Assembly (NCBI GenBank): GCA_035513995.1
Contig: DATKBL010000202.1
Location: forward strand, 1-19,867
Source: DASUTW01 sp035513995
GTDB taxonomy: Bacteria > Actinomycetota > UBA4738 > CALAEC01
Reading direction: 5' to 3'
DNA length: 19,867 nt
Shown: one piece after another, positions 6,172-15,008 of the stretch
Position numbering within the stretch: position 1 is the first letter of the stretch
How the letters are laid out: each line of letters begins with the position of its first letter
The notes under the pieces: model-generated
What the model saw: only the letters and a program-made list of their open reading frames with translations
Told to the model about the DNA's origin: nothing
The model's database searches: none
Translations under genes and position numbers: made by a program

Positions 6172-6210
6172 CCGTGCCGGGGCCGGGCCTCGCGTCCGGC
6201 CCCGGCACGG
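6172..6210 (+). terminator. 15-bp perfect hairpin between pstS and pstC
   Basis: CCGTGCCGGGGCCGG (6172-6186) and CCGGCCCCGGCACGG (6196-6210) are exact reverse complements around a 9-base loop. No T tract follows. In this 61-base gap the hairpin is more likely a partial terminator or mRNA 3'-end stabiliser that keeps pstS messenger above the permease messages than a full stop, since pstC has no promoter that I can see. Confidence 0.65.
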
Positions 6211-6229
6211 GTCCGCGGGGGGGAGGCAG

Positions 6230-7165
6230 ATGGACGCAGCGATCGGAGACGGCCGCCTGACGGTCGCGGATCTGCAGGGCAGTCCCCGGCGGCGTCGCAA
6301 GGAGGCGCTGATCCGGCGGCTGCTCTTCGGCGCCGGGGCTCTCTCGATCGTCATCAACGTTCTCATCGTGGTGACGCTCTTCGACGGCACCGTCGACTTC
6401 CTGTCGAGCGTCGACCTCTCCACGCTCTGGACCGACGGCTGGTTCCCACGACGGAACCAGTTCGACGTGCGCACGATCGTGGCGGGGACCCTGCTCGTCT
6501 CCGCGATCGCCATGGTCGTGGCCGCGCCCCTGGGGCTGGGGGCGGCGATGTACCTCTCCGAGTACGCCTCGCCGCGCTCCCGTCGCGCGCTCAAGCCGAT
6601 CCTCGAGGTGCTCGCGGGGATCCCGAGCGTGGTGATGGGGTTCTTCGCGCTGACCTGGATCAGCCCCAACATCATGCAGCGCTTCTGGGACGCGACGGCG
6701 TTCAACGTCGGCGCGGCGGGGATCGGCGTCGGGATCCTCATCACGCCGCTGGTCGCCTCGGTGGCGGAGGACGCGATGTTCGCCGTTCCTCGATCGCTCA
6801 GGGAGGCGGCGTACGGTCTGGGAGCGAAGAAGCGCCACACGACGATCCGCATCGTCTTCCCCGCGGCCGTCTCGGGGATCGTCGCAGCCCTGATCCTCGG
6901 GCTCTCCCGGGCGATCGGAGAGACGCTGGTCGTCGCGATCGCCGCGGGGGGGACCGGGGGCTCCCTCTTCAGCCTGGATCCGACCCAGCCGGGCCAGACG
7001 ATGACCGCGGCGATGACGGCGCTCGCCACCGGCTCCGATCAGGTGAAGGGAGCGAGCGAGGCGTTCCCCAGCCTGTTCTTCGTCGGAACCATGCTGTTCC
7101 TCATGACGCTGTCGCTGAACGTCGTCAGCGAGCGGTTCGTTCGCCGGGTCCGGAGGCGGTACTGA
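6230..7165 (+). CDS. pstC: Phosphate ABC transporter permease PstC
   Basis: One of the two membrane subunits of the phosphate importer. The 311-residue product has a cytoplasmic N-terminus rich in basic residues (about 17-30) and about six membrane spans. The binding-protein-dependent permease (EAA) loop lies near residues 188-210, with REAAYGLGAKK followed by IRIVFPAAVSGI. The PstC hallmark LSRAIGETLVVAIAAG is near 224-239. GIPSVVMGFFALTW near 130-143 is also typical. The ATG at 6230 follows a GGGAGG ribosome binding site by 5 bases. The stop overlaps the pstA start by one base (TGATG), indicating translational coupling. Confidence 0.95.
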   Translation: MDAAIGDGRLTVADLQGSPRRRRKEALIRRLLFGAGALSIVINVLIVVTLFDGTVDFLSSVDLSTLWTDGWFPRRNQFDVRTIVAGTLLVSAIAMVVAAPLGLGAAMYLSEYASPRSRRALKPILEVLAGIPSVVMGFFALTWISPNIMQRFWDATAFNVGAAGIGVGILITPLVASVAEDAMFAVPRSLREAAYGLGAKKRHTTIRIVFPAAVSGIVAALILGLSRAIGETLVVAIAAGGTGGSLFSLDPTQPGQTMTAAMTALATGSDQVKGASEAFPSLFFVGTMLFLMTLSLNVVSERFVRRVRRRY

Positions 7166-8095
7166 TGGCGCGTCGAGGGGCGTTGGCGGGGGACCTCACG
7201 GCCTCCGAGATCGTGCGCCGCCGCCTCACCGGGAGACAGGCCGACGTGCTCGGACGGGCCTTCGAGGCCCTCCTCCTCTCCGCCCTCTTGATCGCCCTCA
7301 TCATCCTGGTGACGCTCCTCGTGGACATCTTCCGGGACGCCGTCCCGGTCCTGAGCGACCGCGGGGTCGACTTCCTGACCTCGAACATCTCCTCGCTGCC
7401 GGAGCGGGCGGGGGTGCGGCAGGGGATCCAAGGCTCGCTGACGATCGTGGCGTTCGTGGCGATCCTCGCCTTCCCGCTGGGGGTTGGCGCTGCGATCTAC
7501 CTCGAGGAGTACGCGCGGGACACGCGGATGACGAGGGCGATCAATGCCAACATCCGGAACCTCGCGGGCGTGCCCTCGATCGTCTACGGCCTGCTGGGGA
7601 TCGCGATCTTCGTGCAGTTCGGCGGGCTGAGCGGCATCACCGGCGGACGGAGCGTGATCTCGGCCGGGCTGACGATGTCGATCCTCGTCCTGCCGATCGT
7701 GGTGATCACCGCCGCGGAAGCGATCCGGGCGGTCCCCGACGGCATCCGCGAGGCCGGTTACGGGGTCGGCGCAACCCGATGGGAGGTCGTTCGGAGCCAC
7801 GTCTTTCCGTACGCCGCCCCGGGGATCCTGACGGGGACCGTGCTGACGATGGCGCGCGCCTTCGGCGAGGCGGCTCCGCTGATCCTGATCGGTGCCGCGA
7901 CCGGGTTCCTCTCCACCGGGACGGGGGGGTTCTTCGAGCAGCTCCGGGGGCCGTACACGGCCCTCCCCATCCAGGTCTACGACTTCGCCACGCGGAACCT
8001 CCGGGAGTTCCAGAACTCGACCGCGGCGGCGATCGTCGTCCTGCTGGTGATCCTGCTGCTGGTGAACGCGGTCGCCATCGTGCTGAGGAACCGAT

Positions 8096-8112
<17 letters not shown>
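7165..8112 (+). CDS. pstA: Phosphate ABC transporter permease PstA
   Basis: Second membrane subunit of the importer, 315 residues. A first span near 35-54 (LLLSALLIALIILVTLLVDI) is followed by a periplasmic loop and five further spans. Conserved blocks are GVGAAIYLEEYA near 110, NLAGVPSIVYGLLG near 132, the EAA loop REAGYGVGATRWEVVRSHVFP near 195-215, and MARAFGEAAPLILIGA near 230-245. It would pair with PstC and be energised by PstB. The ATG shares a base with the pstC stop and the end overlaps pstB by 17 bases, so pstC, pstA and pstB are tightly coupled. Confidence 0.95.
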
Positions 8113-8997
<885 letters not shown>

Positions 8998-9001
<4 letters not shown>

Positions 9002-9675
9002 GCATGCCGGAGCCGAGACAGCACTTCCACGATGAGCTCGCGAGCCTCGAGAGCGCGGTCGGGGACATGGGCGAGCGGGCGGAGCGGGCGATCGGCAACG
9101 CGTTGCAGGCGCTCGCCACGGGCGACGAGCGGCTGGCGGACCAGGTCATCCTGGACGACCACCCCATCGACGACCGCTACCTCGACGTGGAGCGGCGGGT
9201 GCTCGACCTCCTCGCCAGGCAGACACCCGTGGCGTCGGACCTTCGACTGGTCTCCGCGATCCTCCACATCAACCTCCACCTCGAGCGGGTGGGGGACATG
9301 GCCGTCAACATCGCCAAGATCACCAACGTGACGCGGAACCTTCCGCGGAGCGACTCGATCCTGGCCGCGCTCGGGGAGATGGGCGACGTGGTCCGCCCGA
9401 TGCTCCGCACCTCCATGGAGGCCTTCTCCCGACGCGACCTGGATCTCGCCCGTCGCCTTCCCTCGATGGACGACCCCGTCGACCGCCTCAACAGGGGGAT
9501 GTACCGGGAGGTGGCGGCCTGCGCCGGCGACCAGGATCTCCTGGAGTGGGCCGTGCACATGATGGTGGTCTCGCGCCAGCTCGAGCGGGTGGGGGATCAC
9601 GCCGTCGACATCGCTGAGCAGGTCGCGTTCCTGCTGACGGGAGAGTTCCAGGAGTTCTCCGACGACGATGGCTGA
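8998..9675 (+). CDS. phoU: Phosphate signalling regulator PhoU
   Basis: PhoU links the Pst transporter to the sensor kinase and represses the Pho response when phosphate is plentiful. The 225-residue all-helical protein has the twofold repeat of the family. Each half carries the metal-binding E-x-x-x-D signature: HLERVGDMAVNIAK near residues 93-106 and QLERVGDHAVDIAEQV near 195-210. Its start codon overlaps the pstB stop (ATGA), and its end overlaps the response regulator by 8 bases. That supports one messenger for transporter and signalling genes. Confidence 0.94.
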
Positions 9676-10363
9676 GTCGGCCCGCGTGCTGGTGGTCGAG
9701 GACGAGGGTTCGCTCGCGGAGACGGTCCGCTACAACCTCGAGCGCGAGGGCTATGCGGTGGACGTGGCCGGCGACGGGGTGCGCGCCCTCGAGGCTTTCC
9801 GAGCGAAGACCCCGGAGCTGGTGATCCTCGACCTGATGCTCCCCGAGCTCTCGGGGCTCGATGTGTGCCGCGCGATCCGCGCGGAGAGCTCGGTGCCGAT
9901 CATCGTCCTGACGGCCCGTGACGCGGAGGCCGACAAGGTGGCGGGCCTGGAGCTGGGCGCCGACGACTACGTCACCAAGCCGTTCTCGATGCGCGAGCTG
10001 ATCTCCCGGGTGCGCGCCGGGCTCCGCAGGGTGCGCCTGTCGGGTCAGCCGGTCCGGGAGGAGATCCTCCGCGCGGGGCCGGTCGTGATGAACGTCCCCC
10101 GGCACGAGGTGGCCGTGCGTGGGGAGGCGGTCGGTCTGCCTCCGAAGGAGTTCGAGCTGCTCGAGACCTTCCTGCGACGGCCGGGGCGGCTCCTCACGCG
10201 CGACTTCCTGATCGACGAGGTGTGGGGTCCCGAGTACTTCGGCGACACGAAGACGCTCGACGTCCACGTGAAGAGGCTGCGCGCGAAGATCGAGGACGAC
10301 CCGCACCGCCCGGCCCACCTGATCACGGTGCGCGGCCTGGGGTACAAGCTGGCCGATGGATGA
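9668..10363 (+). CDS. OmpR-family response regulator, RegX3/PhoB/PhoP type
   Basis: The 231-residue protein has a receiver domain (residues 5-120), with acidic pocket E11/D12, phosphoacceptor Asp55 in ILDLMLP, Thr82 and Lys104 in VTKPF. A C-terminal winged helix (about 133-229) includes PPKEFELLETFLRRPGRLLTR and DTKTLDVHVKRLRAKIEDD. The DNA-binding domain closely resembles mycobacterial RegX3. It is the obvious candidate to bind the direct-repeat PHO boxes upstream of pstS and of the zinc-ribbon gene. No Shine-Dalgarno sequence is visible, and translation probably depends on the 8-base overlap with phoU. It overlaps arsC by 8 bases. RegX3 and PhoP orthology cannot be separated here, so no symbol is given. 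Confidence 0.92.
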   Translation: MAESARVLVVEDEGSLAETVRYNLEREGYAVDVAGDGVRALEAFRAKTPELVILDLMLPELSGLDVCRAIRAESSVPIIVLTARDAEADKVAGLELGADDYVTKPFSMRELISRVRAGLRRVRLSGQPVREEILRAGPVVMNVPRHEVAVRGEAVGLPPKEFELLETFLRRPGRLLTRDFLIDEVWGPEYFGDTKTLDVHVKRLRAKIEDDPHRPAHLITVRGLGYKLADG

Positions 10364-10763
10364 GACGCCGGTCGTCCTCTTCGTCTGCGTCCACAACGCC
10401 GGTCGCTCGCAGATGGCGGCCGCGCTCCTCGAGCGCGCCGCCGGTGATCGGGTGAGGGTGCGCTCGGCCGGCACCGCTCCCGCCGACGAGATCCACCCTG
10501 AGGTGATCGAGGCGATGCGCGAGATCGGCGTCGAGCTCGAGGAGGTCCGGCCGAGGAAGCTGGAGAACGACGCGGTCCGGGCCGCCGACGTCGTGGTCAC
10601 GATGGGGTGCGGCGACGCGTGCCCCGTCTACTCGGGGACGCGCTACGAGGACTGGGAGCTCGAGGACCCGGCCGGCCGGCCCCTGGAGGACGTCCGTCGG
10701 ATCCGCGACGAGATCGATCGGCGCGTCCGCGAGCTCGTCGGGCGGCTCGCGGCGTCCGCCTGA
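10356..10763 (+). CDS. arsC: Arsenate reductase, LMW-phosphatase fold (mycothiol-type)
   Basis: The enzyme reduces arsenate to arsenite. The 135-residue product opens with the CX5R loop FVCVHNAGRSQMA (Cys11, Arg17) of the low-molecular-weight phosphatase/ArsC family. The segment VTMGCGDACPVYSG (Cys85, Cys89) and YEDWELEDPAG, with the catalytic-loop Asp104, are characteristic of actinobacterial ArsC proteins that use mycothiol/mycoredoxin. The Asn in the loop and the downstream cysteines favour arsenate reductase over tyrosine phosphatase. Its position is unusual: it overlaps the response regulator by 8 bases and ends 18 bases before the kinase, so it is embedded in the phosphate two-component system. 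No arsenite exporter (ArsB/Acr3) or ArsR is in the window. Confidence 0.9.
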   Translation: MDETPVVLFVCVHNAGRSQMAAALLERAAGDRVRVRSAGTAPADEIHPEVIEAMREIGVELEEVRPRKLENDAVRAADVVVTMGCGDACPVYSGTRYEDWELEDPAGRPLEDVRRIRDEIDRRVRELVGRLAASA

Positions 10764-10774
10764 GCGCCCCGCCG

Positions 10775-10790
10775 TAGACTGATGCCGGTG
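10775..10790 (+). promoter_or_regulatory. Possible internal promoter before the histidine kinase
   Basis: TAGACT at 10775-10780 in the short arsC-kinase gap is followed 7 bases later by an in-frame GTG at 10788, two codons inside the annotated kinase start. This fits a leaderless start for the kinase independent of the pst operon. No ribosome binding site precedes ATG 10782. Support is pattern only. Confidence 0.3.
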
Positions 10791-12482
10791 GAGAGACGTC
10801 CCACTCTCGCGCGCCGGCTCGTCTCCTGGTTCGCGGTCGCCGTGGTGGCCCTGCTGGCGGTCTTCGGGCTCGCGCTCGACCGAGTGATCGAGCGCGTGCT
10901 CCTCGACGACATGACCGAGACCCTCGTCGCCCAGGCCACGACCCTGCAGCGCGTGCTGGGGGTCGAGGAGCCCGCGCTCGACGCCGAGGTCCGCTCGCTC
11001 GGCCGGGCCCTCGGCCTGCGGGTCACCGTGATCGCCTCCGACGGCACGGTGGTTGCCGACTCCCGAGGGGTGGCCGCCGGCTCCGACGAGAGCCACCGAC
11101 CGGAGGTTCGCGCGGCTCTCGCCGGCCGGGTGGGGGTCGTTACGCGGGAGACCTCGGGCGGCGGGTTCCGCGTCGTCGCGCTTCCTCCGGAGAACGGGGC
11201 GATCGTGCGCGTGGCGGCGCCGCTCTCGGCGGTCGAGGGGCCGCTCGGTCGCATCCGTCTGCTGATCGCGGCGGGCTTCACCCTCGCCGCCCTGGTGGGC
11301 GTGGCGGTCGTCTACCTGGTGGCCAGACGGCTCACGCGTCCCCTCGACGCGATGTCCGAGGCCCTCTCACGGATGTCGAGGGGGGACCTGGGAGCTCGCG
11401 TCCCGCCGGACCGGACCGCCGAGCCAGCGCTGCTCGCCGACACGCTCAACCGCCTCGCGAGCGACCTGGGCGCGCGGATCGACGAGATCCAGGCCGACAG
11501 GCAGATGCGCGAGTCGATCCTCTCGGCCATGGACGAGGGCGTCGTGCTCGTGGAGCACGAGCGCGTGCAGTATGTGAACCCGGCGGCTCGGAAGCTGCTG
11601 CGCGGCACGCCGACCGAGGTCCGCGAGCTCGCCCCGCACGCGCTCCAGCGGCTGCTCGAGGAGGCGCGTGAGCGGGGCGAGGTTCGCCGTGAGGAGGTGG
11701 AGACGGCGATGCCGTCACGCACGGTGCAGGTCGCGGCCGTGCCCCTGCCGGGGCGCGACCGGGTGCTGCTCGTCCTCCGCGACGTCACCCAGCAGCGGAG
11801 AGTGGAGGCGATACGCCGGGACTTCGTGGCCGACGCCTCCCACGAGCTGAAGACGCCGGCGGCGTCGATCCAGATAGCGGCGGAGACCGTCCGGGACGTG
11901 GTCGAGGAGGATCCGGCCGCGGCCAGGCGCTTCGCCGAGCAGCTCCACGGAGACGCGCTCCGCCTGTCGCGCATCGTCTCGGACCTGCTGGATCTCTCTC
12001 GACTCGAGGCCGAGCGCCTCGAGGTCCGGCCGCAGTCACTCGATCGCATCGCGCGCGAGGAGGTTGAGCGCCTCGAGGAGCGGGCTCGCGAGGCCGGGGT
12101 CGAGCTCTCGGCCGACCTCGCGCCCGCGCCCGTGAGCGGCGACGAGGGTGGGCTGCGGCTCCTCGTGCGCAACCTCCTCGACAACGCGATTCGATACACG
12201 CCCCGCGGCGGTGAGGTCCGGCTCTCGGTGCAGGAGCGCGACGGCGCGGTGGAGCTGGCGGTCACCGACACGGGCGTGGGGATCCCCCGGCGCGACATCC
12301 CGAGGATCTTCGAGCGCTTCTATCGAGTGGACCGGGCCCGCTCGCGGGACACGGGGGGCACCGGGCTGGGGCTGGCCATCGCCAGGCACGTGGCCGAGCA
12401 GCACGGGGGGCGGATCGCTGTGGAGAGCGAGCTGGGACGGGGCTCGACGTTCCGGGTCGAGCTCCCGGCTCAGCTCTCGTAG
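10782..12482 (+). CDS. Membrane sensor histidine kinase, PhoR/SenX3 type
   Basis: This is the 566-residue partner of the upstream response regulator. TM1 (about 14-34) and TM2 (about 159-181) flank an extracytoplasmic domain of about 125 residues with a DGTVVADS segment like those of Cache/PAS sensors. A HAMP linker (about 181-233) and a PAS domain (about 243-335, SILSAMDEGVVLVE) follow. The HisKA box FVADASHELKTP carries His354. The ATPase domain has NLLDNAIRYTP, DTGVGIPRRD and GGTGLGLAIA. Architecture equals PhoR of Bacillus more than SenX3, which lacks a large sensor loop. Start is ATG 10782 or GTG 10788. The 3' end overlaps the convergent DevR-like gene by 13 bases. A role in phosphate sensing follows from gene context. 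Confidence 0.92.
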   Translation: MPVERRPTLARRLVSWFAVAVVALLAVFGLALDRVIERVLLDDMTETLVAQATTLQRVLGVEEPALDAEVRSLGRALGLRVTVIASDGTVVADSRGVAAGSDESHRPEVRAALAGRVGVVTRETSGGGFRVVALPPENGAIVRVAAPLSAVEGPLGRIRLLIAAGFTLAALVGVAVVYLVARRLTRPLDAMSEALSRMSRGDLGARVPPDRTAEPALLADTLNRLASDLGARIDEIQADRQMRESILSAMDEGVVLVEHERVQYVNPAARKLLRGTPTEVRELAPHALQRLLEEARERGEVRREEVETAMPSRTVQVAAVPLPGRDRVLLVLRDVTQQRRVEAIRRDFVADASHELKTPAASIQIAAETVRDVVEEDPAAARRFAEQLHGDALRLSRIVSDLLDLSRLEAERLEVRPQSLDRIAREEVERLEERAREAGVELSADLAPAPVSGDEGGLRLLVRNLLDNAIRYTPRGGEVRLSVQERDGAVELAVTDTGVGIPRRDIPRIFERFYRVDRARSRDTGGTGLGLAIARHVAEQHGGRIAVESELGRGSTFRVELPAQLS

Positions 12483-13111
12483 CCGCGCTTGCGCTTCGAG
12501 GCGTACAGCGCCGCCTGGGTCCGGTGCTCGAGCCCCAGCTTCTGCAGGATGCTCGAGACGTAGTTCTTCACGGTCTGCTCCGCGAGGTGGAGCTCCGCGG
12601 CGATCTGCCGGTTCGTGAGCCCCTCGGAGATGAGGGCGAGCACCCGCTGCTCCTGCTCCGTGAGGTCCTTGTTCGGGCCGTCCGGCCGGCGCAGCCGCTG
12701 GATGAGCTCCGCGGTCACGTCGGGGTCGAGGAGCGACCGGCCCTCCGCGGCCAGGCGCACGGCGCGCAGCAGCTCGTCTCCGGAGGTGGCCTTGAGCACG
12801 AAGGCCGAGGCCCCCGCGAGGATCGCCTGCATGACGCTGCCCTCGTCCCGGTACGAGGTGAAGACGATGCAGCGCGTCTCGGGCACGAGCGAGCGGATCT
12901 CCCGGCACACCTCGATCCCGTCCCCGTCGGGGAGCCGAAGGTCGATCACGGCGACGTCGGGCCGCGTAGCGGCCACCCGCTTCAGCGCGTCGGCCGCCGT
13001 GGCCGCCTCGCCCACGACCTCGATGTCGTCCTCCTCGTCCATCAGCTCGCGCACGCCCCGGCGGATCAGCTCGTGATCGTCGAGGACGAAGATGCGGATC
13101 GGATCGCTCAC
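12470..13111 (-). CDS. NarL/LuxR-family response regulator, DevR/DosR-like
   Basis: The 213-residue protein has a receiver domain (residues 5-120) with D11/D12, phosphoacceptor Asp57 in VIDLRLPDGDGIEVCREI, a TSYRDEGSVMQAILAGAS segment and Lys109-type lysine in FVLKATSG. A LuxR helix-turn-helix (about 150-205) includes LTEQEQRVLALISEGLTNRQIA and EQTVKNYVSSILQKLGLEHRTQAAL. The wording is very close to mycobacterial DevR/DosR, the hypoxia/NO dormancy regulator, although many actinobacteria carry several paralogues. No DevS/DosT kinase is in the window. The GTG at 13111 (VSDPIRIFVLDD) was chosen because the receiver starts at once and upstream codons are antisense-like; no ribosome binding site is seen. 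It lies 47 bases after the MenC-like gene and may share its transcript. Confidence 0.88.
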   Translation of the reverse strand: MSDPIRIFVLDDHELIRRGVRELMDEEDDIEVVGEAATAADALKRVAATRPDVAVIDLRLPDGDGIEVCREIRSLVPETRCIVFTSYRDEGSVMQAILAGASAFVLKATSGDELLRAVRLAAEGRSLLDPDVTAELIQRLRRPDGPNKDLTEQEQRVLALISEGLTNRQIAAELHLAEQTVKNYVSSILQKLGLEHRTQAALYASKRKRGYES

Positions 13112-13158
13112 GATGACTCGATGATGACGAGCGGGCGGGCCGGTGACAAGGGTGCCGA

Positions 13159-14238
13159 TCAGCGCCGGATGACGTGGCGCTCCACGGAGATCTCGTCGAG
13201 CATCTCGGGGTTGGGGGTGACCCCGATCCCAGGCCCGTCGGGGACCGCCATGGTTCCGTCGCGCCCGAGGACGAACGGTGCGGTGACGTCCTGTTCGAAG
13301 TAGCGGTTCGAGCCACTGGTGTCGCCGGGAAGGGTGAAGCCTGGCATCGCCGCCAGCGCGAGGTTCACGGCCCGGCCGATCCCCGTCTCGAGCATGCCTC
13401 CGCACCACATGGGTACGCGGTGCTCCAGCACGAGATCGTGGATCCGGCGGGAGGCCTCGACCCCCCCGACCCGCCCCACCTTGAGGTTCACGACCCGGCA
13501 GGCGTCCAGACGGATCGCCTCGTCGGTGACGTGGGGGGACGTGAGCGTCTCGTCGAGGCAGATCGGGGTCTCGAGGCGTCGCTGGAGATCGGCGTGGGCC
13601 AGGAGATGGTCCTTCGGGAGCGGCTGCTCCACGTAGTCGAGGTCGAGCGCGTCGAGGCGCGCGAGGTGCTCGGCGTCCTCCGGCCCGTAGGCCGCGTTGG
13701 CGTCGACGGAGAGTGAGGCGTCGGGGAACGCCTCGCGGACGGCCCTCGCCGGCTGGAGGTCCCATCCCGGCTCGATCTTGAGCTTGATGCGGCGGTAGCC
13801 GTCGGCGACGAAGCGATCCACCTGACGAAGAAGGTCGTCGAGGCGCTCCTCGATCCCCAGTGAGACGCCGCAGACCACTCGGTCGCGGACCGCGCCGAGG
13901 TGGGAGGCGAGCGAGACGCGCTCTCGGCGGAGGCGCAGGTCGAGGAGGGCCACCTCCAGGGCGGCCTTGGCCATGGGGTGCCCCTTGACCGGCGAGGAGG
14001 CCCCCTCCAGCGCGGCGGGGACGAGGTAGTCGCGGAGGACCATCCAGGTCCCGGGGTTCCACTCCTCCGAGTAGAGAGGGTCCTCGGCCACGGCGCACTC
14101 GCCCCATCCCTCGACGCCGTCGTCCCCCAGCGCGCGGACCAGGATCGCCTCCTTCACGGTCTGGGTCCCGAACGAGGTCCGGAACGGCCGGAGGAGCGGA
14201 AGGCGAACCAGGATGAGCTCGACGGCGACGAGGGTCAC
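13159..14238 (-). CDS. OSBS/N-succinylamino acid racemase (MenC-fold enolase superfamily)
   Basis: The 359-residue enolase-superfamily enzyme has the complete catalytic set: KLK with Lys152/Lys154, metal ligands Asp179 (SVDANAAY), Glu204 (YVEQPL) and Asp229 (CLDETL), and Lys253 (VNLKVGRVGG). Spacing equals that of Amycolatopsis N-acylamino acid racemase. The family performs o-succinylbenzoate synthesis (menaquinone pathway), racemisation of N-succinylamino acids, or both. No other men gene is present. Instead it follows a GNAT acyltransferase and an M20 amidohydrolase in the same operon, the arrangement known for NSAR in Geobacillus kaustophilus. I therefore favour N-succinylamino acid racemase, with OSBS as possible second activity. 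The GTG at 14238 overlaps the GNAT stop by four bases (GTGA), which fixes the start. Confidence 0.9.
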   Translation of the reverse strand: MTLVAVELILVRLPLLRPFRTSFGTQTVKEAILVRALGDDGVEGWGECAVAEDPLYSEEWNPGTWMVLRDYLVPAALEGASSPVKGHPMAKAALEVALLDLRLRRERVSLASHLGAVRDRVVCGVSLGIEERLDDLLRQVDRFVADGYRRIKLKIEPGWDLQPARAVREAFPDASLSVDANAAYGPEDAEHLARLDALDLDYVEQPLPKDHLLAHADLQRRLETPICLDETLTSPHVTDEAIRLDACRVVNLKVGRVGGVEASRRIHDLVLEHRVPMWCGGMLETGIGRAVNLALAAMPGFTLPGDTSGSNRYFEQDVTAPFVLGRDGTMAVPDGPGIGVTPNPEMLDEISVERHVIRR

Positions 14239-15008
14239 GTTCGCTCCAACACGTACGCCCCATCGCGGAGGAAGTCCACCGCCGCGTACCCTCGTCCGAA
14301 CGCCTCCTCGAGCGCCTCGGCGACCGCGTCGCGCCAGGCCCGGGCCAGATCCGGGTCGCGCTCCCTCAGCTCGAGGTAGTCGTTCGGCACGCGAACGAGG
14401 GCCCGCCGAGCGTCCGACGCCCGAGGGCGGGGTCGGCCGTCCTCCTCGTCGAGGAGAGCGGGCGCGCCGAGGCTCTCGCTCCCGTGGTCTCCGGCGGCCG
14501 CCCGCTCGACCCACGGAGCCCGGAGCCTCCACGACACCTCCAGACGGTCCGATCGCTCCCCGGCGCTGAAGACGTCGCCCATCGGCCCGTAGAAGTCCCG
14601 GAGGAACCGATCGGTCCGGGCCCCGAGCTTCCGCAGGTTGAAGTAGGCGTTGCGCGCGATCATCGGGTCGAACGTCCACGTGACGAGCTCGATCCCGCGG
14701 GTCAGCGCCCAGTCGCGCTGCGCCCACTTGAGCGCGGCCCCGACGCCCTGATGCTGGAGGGAGGGCTCGATGCCGGTCACGTGGGAGTGGAGCAGCAGCT
14801 CCCCTCCCTCGCGTCCCAGGAACCCCACCTGCGCGCCGACCATCCGCCCGTCGCGGAACGCTCCGAGGACCGCGTTGCCGTGGGTGGCGAGCGCCCGCAG
14901 GACCTCCACGGAGAAGATCCGCTCCGCTCGCCAGATACGATCGAAGAGCTCGGAGGCGGAGCGGAGGTCGCTCACCTCGGACAGCTCGCGGACCTCGAGC
15001 TCAGGCAT
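14235..15008 (-). CDS. GNAT-family N-acyltransferase (COG3375-like), predicted amino acid N-succinyltransferase
   Basis: This is a 257-residue GNAT protein. The acyl-CoA pyrophosphate loop is visible as LQHQGVGAALKWAQRDWA near residues 85-102, after the HSHVTGIEPS strand. ELVTWTFDPMIARNAYFNLRKLGA near 106-130 and FLRDFYGPMGD near 136-146 are typical of the COG3375 group of predicted acetyltransferases. The C-terminal half (about 150-257) ends in a mixed domain with RVPNDYLELRERDPDLARAWRD. In G. kaustophilus the corresponding neighbour of NSAR was shown to succinylate D-amino acids using succinyl-CoA; the assignment here is by context. It overlaps the M20 gene by 8 bases upstream and the MenC-like gene by 4 bases downstream, so all three are translationally coupled. 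Confidence 0.87.
   Translation of the reverse strand: MPELEVRELSEVSDLRSASELFDRIWRAERIFSVEVLRALATHGNAVLGAFRDGRMVGAQVGFLGREGGELLLHSHVTGIEPSLQHQGVGAALKWAQRDWALTRGIELVTWTFDPMIARNAYFNLRKLGARTDRFLRDFYGPMGDVFSAGERSDRLEVSWRLRAPWVERAAAGDHGSESLGAPALLDEEDGRPRPRASDARRALVRVPNDYLELRERDPDLARAWRDAVAEALEEAFGRGYAAVDFLRDGAYVLERT

Noticed and set aside
5029..7029. A 666-codon minus-strand frame across pstS and pstC
   Set aside because: It is the complement of two well-supported genes, and its composition shows no domain.
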